NCBI GenBank assembly: GCA_028875245.1
Contig: JAPPEU010000011.1
Location: 97,822-161,821 of the forward strand
Source: Chloroflexota bacterium
GTDB lineage: Bacteria; Chloroflexota; Anaerolineae; Aggregatilineales; Phototrophicaceae
Reading direction: 5' to 3'
DNA length: 64,000 bases
Shown here: in pieces, positions 61,242 through 64,000 of the stretch
How the letters are laid out: each line of letters begins with the position of its first letter
Numbering within the stretch: the first letter of the stretch is position 1
The notes under the pieces: generated by a model
What the model saw: the letters and a program-made list of their open reading frames with translations, nothing else
Told to the model about the DNA's origin: nothing
Databases searched by the model: none
Translations under genes and position numbers: made by a program

Positions 61242-62696
61242 TCACAAACTCGTATTGCGCGTGATTTTGAAGCAGAAAACATGATCGCAGGGCTTCTGGT
61301 CGGGACGTTCGATTCTGATGCCGTCGCGCGTCATTTCCCATTTCAGTTCGCCGTCAAGGCCCAAGAGCTCGACCGAGCGCGCCTCGCCCGGGTAGAAGGC
61401 GCGCGTCGACTTGATGAGGAATTCTTTCTCGGGCCAGCCGAAAGTCATGGCATAGAGGAAGTTGTCGCGGACGGTGAAGCGGATGTCCCGCGCCGTGTAG
61501 GCCAGCTTCTCTTTGGTATCGCTGAAAGCGCCGACATGCGTCATTTGCGTCGGTCCCTCGCCGTAGGTATTCCAGGGCACGGTGTCGTAGATGGCCTCGC
61601 CATTGATCCGCAGCCATTCGCCGATGCCTTCAAGGATCGCCTTCGATTCGTCCGGAATCGCGCCATCGGGTTTAGGCCCGACATTGAGCAGCATGAAGCC
61701 GTTCTTGCTGACGTTATCGGCCAGGTATTGCACCATCTCGGTTACGGATTTGTATTCGGTCTCCTTGATGTAGCCCCAGCCCTGCCCGTCATCGACGGTG
61801 GTGTCGGTGATCCACTCGTAATGCGTGAGTTCGGCGGTCTTGCCCAGCTCGAAATCCAGCAGAGCGGCGCCGGGCGGGATGTCGTGCCATTTGTAACTGG
61901 CGACCACCTCGCGCCCCCACTCGGCTTCCTTGTTGTAATAATAGGCGAGGAAATCCTGCTTGATTTGTTCGTGCATGAAGCGCAGGCCGAAATCGAACCA
62001 GATGTAATCCGGCTCATAGCGTTCGACGACTTCAACAAGCCGGTTGTACCAGCGGCGCAGAAAGGCTTTGCTCGGTTTGTCCTGCGCCAGCCACTCGGCT
62101 TGATGATGCGCCTCCGCGCCGGCGTCAAAGTCGAAATCGAGATTGTGCGGCTCGCCGTACAAGCCGGCATAACGCGGATCAGACGTATCGTATTCCGGCT
62201 TCCAATGGGGGAAGAACCACCAGTTTTCCGCGTGGTGCATGGCAACCATGAAGCGCATGCCCTGGGCGCGGACCGCCTTCTCCAGCTCGCCGACCACATC
62301 GCGCTTCGGCCCCATCTTGCCGGCGCACCAATCGGTATCGCTGCAATCCCACATGGGGAAGCCATCGTGATGCTCGGCGACCGGCCCGGCAAATCGAGCG
62401 CCCGCACGCTTGAAGAGCTCAGCCCATTCATCGGGGTCGAAGTTCTCGGCCGTGAACATCGGGATGAAATCTTTGTAGCCAAATTTTGAGGGATGCCCGT
62501 ATGTCTTGCAGTGGTATGCGTACTGGGGGCTGCCTTCACGGTACATATTGTAGGGATACCAGGTGACGTTGGGTCCCGTCGCCGGCACGCAGTAGATGCC
62601 CCAATGGGTATAGATGCCGAACTTCGCCGCCCGCATCCATTCGGCGGTGGGATGGGTCTTCAGCGATGCCCAGGTTGGTTCGTAGTGCGTGGTCAT
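61242..62696 (-). CDS. Alpha-L-fucosidase (GH29)
   Basis: 484 aa, no signal peptide, so cytoplasmic. KFGIYTHWGIYCVPA, EHHDGFPMWDC (109-119) and YIWFDFG with the nucleophile Asp235 are the GH29 core. DNVSKNGFMLLNVGPKPDGAIP matches the conserved strand after the barrel, followed by a C-terminal beta-sandwich. It releases L-fucose from oligosaccharides. It stands between the fuconolactonase-like gene and a LacI regulator on the same strand. Confidence 0.95.
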   Translation of the reverse strand: MTTHYEPTWASLKTHPTAEWMRAAKFGIYTHWGIYCVPATGPNVTWYPYNMYREGSPQYAYHCKTYGHPSKFGYKDFIPMFTAENFDPDEWAELFKRAGARFAGPVAEHHDGFPMWDCSDTDWCAGKMGPKRDVVGELEKAVRAQGMRFMVAMHHAENWWFFPHWKPEYDTSDPRYAGLYGEPHNLDFDFDAGAEAHHQAEWLAQDKPSKAFLRRWYNRLVEVVERYEPDYIWFDFGLRFMHEQIKQDFLAYYYNKEAEWGREVVASYKWHDIPPGAALLDFELGKTAELTHYEWITDTTVDDGQGWGYIKETEYKSVTEMVQYLADNVSKNGFMLLNVGPKPDGAIPDESKAILEGIGEWLRINGEAIYDTVPWNTYGEGPTQMTHVGAFSDTKEKLAYTARDIRFTVRDNFLYAMTFGWPEKEFLIKSTRAFYPGEARSVELLGLDGELKWEMTRDGIRIERPDQKPCDHVFCFKITRNTSL

Positions 62697-62860
62697 GGTC
62701 GGATTCCTTTTCCTGTAGATGTATCAGAGAGACCTAGTAAGTTATGAGAATAAGGCGAGCAATTTAGGGCGGCACAAGCGTCGTCCCTACACCTCAGCCC
62801 CCATTATGCGGGTGACCTGAAAAGTCGCCCCAACAGCATCTAGGCGGAACGGAGCTGCCC

Positions 62861-63856
62861 TCAGCAAGACTGCCGCAGGACAAGCTGACAGTTGAAGAGC
62901 GCCGACGGGATTTCGGCGTCCCGGTCATCGAGGGCTTTCAGCACCTTGTGCGCGGCGGTCTCGCCGATGGCGTAGGTTGGTTGACGCACGACGGTCAGCG
63001 GCGGCTCCGAGACTTGCGCCCAGGGATGATCATCAAAGCCGACGATGGCGACATCATCGGGGCAGGTCAACTTCATCTCGCGCAGGCCCATCAAAGCGCC
63101 GAGGCTCAAGAGATTGTTGGAGATGAAGACGGCGCGCGGCCGCTCCGCCTGCGACATCAGCCGCTGCATGGCGCGCAGGCCATCCTCGATGGACAAGGGG
63201 CTGTCGATGCACCAGTTTTCGCGCAGCGGCAGATTCGCTTCCGCCAAAGCCTGTTCGTAGCCGGCTAATCGTTCGCGCATGGTCGAAAGCCGCTGAAAGC
63301 CGGACAAGATGCCAATTTCGCGATAACCCCGTTCGATCAGATGGCTGGTCCCGAGGTAGGCGCCGTGGCTGTTGTTGACGCCGACGTAGGGCGAATCGGC
63401 ATTGTCAAAGGTGCGATCGAGCATGACGATGGGGATATTGAGTTTGGCTGCTTCGTTGAGGGCGTCCCAGTCCTGGCTGGTGGCGGCGGCGATGATCCCG
63501 TCCACGCCCTGCCGCAGCAGTATGTCGATGTAATATTCTTCGCGCTCGAGCACTTCGTTGGTGTTGCAGAGCATGAGGCTGTAGCCGTTCTCGACCAGCA
63601 CATCTTCAATGCCGCGCATGAGCTCGGCGAAGAACGTGTTGGTGATATCAGAGACGATTAAGCCGATGATGCGCGTGCGCTGCGTGGTCAAGCTGCGGGC
63701 GGCGACATTTGGGCGGTAGCCAAGGGCGCCAATCGCTTCCTGGACGCGGTCTTTGGTGGCCTCTTCGACGAAGCGCGTGTTGTTAATCACGTGGGAAACC
63801 GTCGCTTTGGAGACGCCGGCGCGCTCAGCGACATCGGCCATGGTGATGCGTTTCAT
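62861..63856 (-). CDS. LacI-family transcriptional repressor
   Basis: 331 aa from ATG 63856 (AAGGAGGG ten bases upstream; an earlier in-frame start adds twelve residues without support). The HTH is ITMADVAERAGVSKATVSHVINN with hinge RPNVAARSLTTQRTRIIGL. The sensor domain has SDITNTFFAELMRG and VAIVGFDDHPWA. Likely regulator of the fucosidase and fuconolactonase genes downstream, and of itself through the palindrome at 63884. Confidence 0.93.
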   Translation of the reverse strand: MKRITMADVAERAGVSKATVSHVINNTRFVEEATKDRVQEAIGALGYRPNVAARSLTTQRTRIIGLIVSDITNTFFAELMRGIEDVLVENGYSLMLCNTNEVLEREEYYIDILLRQGVDGIIAAATSQDWDALNEAAKLNIPIVMLDRTFDNADSPYVGVNNSHGAYLGTSHLIERGYREIGILSGFQRLSTMRERLAGYEQALAEANLPLRENWCIDSPLSIEDGLRAMQRLMSQAERPRAVFISNNLLSLGALMGLREMKLTCPDDVAIVGFDDHPWAQVSEPPLTVVRQPTYAIGETAAHKVLKALDDRDAEIPSALFNCQLVLRQSC

Positions 63857-63883
63857 CCGCTCGCTGCCCTCCTTATGTAACCT

Positions 63884-63893
63884 GTTGCGCAAC
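63884..63893. promoter_or_regulatory. Candidate LacI operator upstream of lacI
   Basis: GTTGCGCAAC, a perfect 10-base palindrome centred on CG, 28 bases before the lacI start. This is the usual layout for autoregulated LacI proteins. It differs from the AATCGGTT motif at 31570 and 39772. Confidence 0.4.
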
Positions 63894-63947
63894 CGAATTC
63901 TTGAATGTTATCCGATAGGCGCGGCGTCGTCAATTTTGGCGAATCAC

Positions 63948-64000
63948 GGTAGTGTATCGAAGTCGGTGGAAATTCATTTTCACCACAAAGGAAAGAAGGA
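63948..64000 (+). repeat. Dispersed repeat, GGTAGTGTATCGAA family, copy 3 (cut by window)
   Basis: 53 bases identical to 42292-42344 and continuing past the right edge, so the full length of the match is unknown. Confidence 0.85.

Overview
The window reads as a chromosome fragment of a GC-rich, uncultured, carbohydrate-degrading bacterium. The style of the proteins points to Chloroflexota (Anaerolineae-like): Tat-exported CUT1 sugar-binding proteins, several LacI repressors, a class A PBP with a tryptophan-rich N-terminal module, and many dispersed palindromic repeats between genes. That assignment is an inference; no rRNA or other phylogenetic marker is present to settle it.

Layout. 0-23 kb is mostly housekeeping: 5'-truncated ilvD, a PcrA/UvrD helicase, a large penicillin-binding protein, a methyltransferase-nuclease fusion, two small tandem paralogues, hemC-hemD, an L,D-transpeptidase, an epimerase and a lactonase, a MarR/DrrA/DrrB-type exporter operon, a glutamine cyclotransferase, glnA and a patatin lipase. 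23.6-29.6 kb lies around two tRNA genes, Gly(GCC) and Lys(TTT), each with a clear sigma70-type promoter. It carries a STAND-type ATPase with TPRs and, directly 3' of tRNA-Lys, a compact lower-GC restriction-modification cassette (C5 methylase, putative endonuclease, Vsr).

29.7-52.3 kb is a carbohydrate-use region. It holds a TPP enzyme, then a first CUT1 ABC importer operon with a degenerate GroEL-like protein and a PhyH dioxygenase, facing a LacI-GH88 pair. A CoA-transferase/enoyl-CoA hydratase pair follows. A second, nine-gene operon combines a CUT1 importer with Gfo/Idh/MocA, ThuA-like, glycosidase-like, M19-like, PEP-hydrolase-like and Tm-1-like proteins. Neither importer has its own ATPase. 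A shared 13-base motif upstream of the first binding protein and of GH88 suggests one LacI regulon, probably for unsaturated uronate oligosaccharides.

52.6-56.7 kb carries gnd (6-phosphogluconate dehydrogenase). Its last 42 bases are duplicated about 1.5 kb downstream with only synonymous changes, so the two copies bracket a second methyltransferase-nuclease fusion gene. This looks like a small insertion that restored its target gene, and it is the most unusual structure in the window. 56.7-64 kb, on the minus strand, holds a desaturase, an alcohol dehydrogenase, a secreted alpha/beta hydrolase, a fuconolactonase-like amidohydrolase, a GH29 fucosidase and a LacI regulator, which suggests fucose use.
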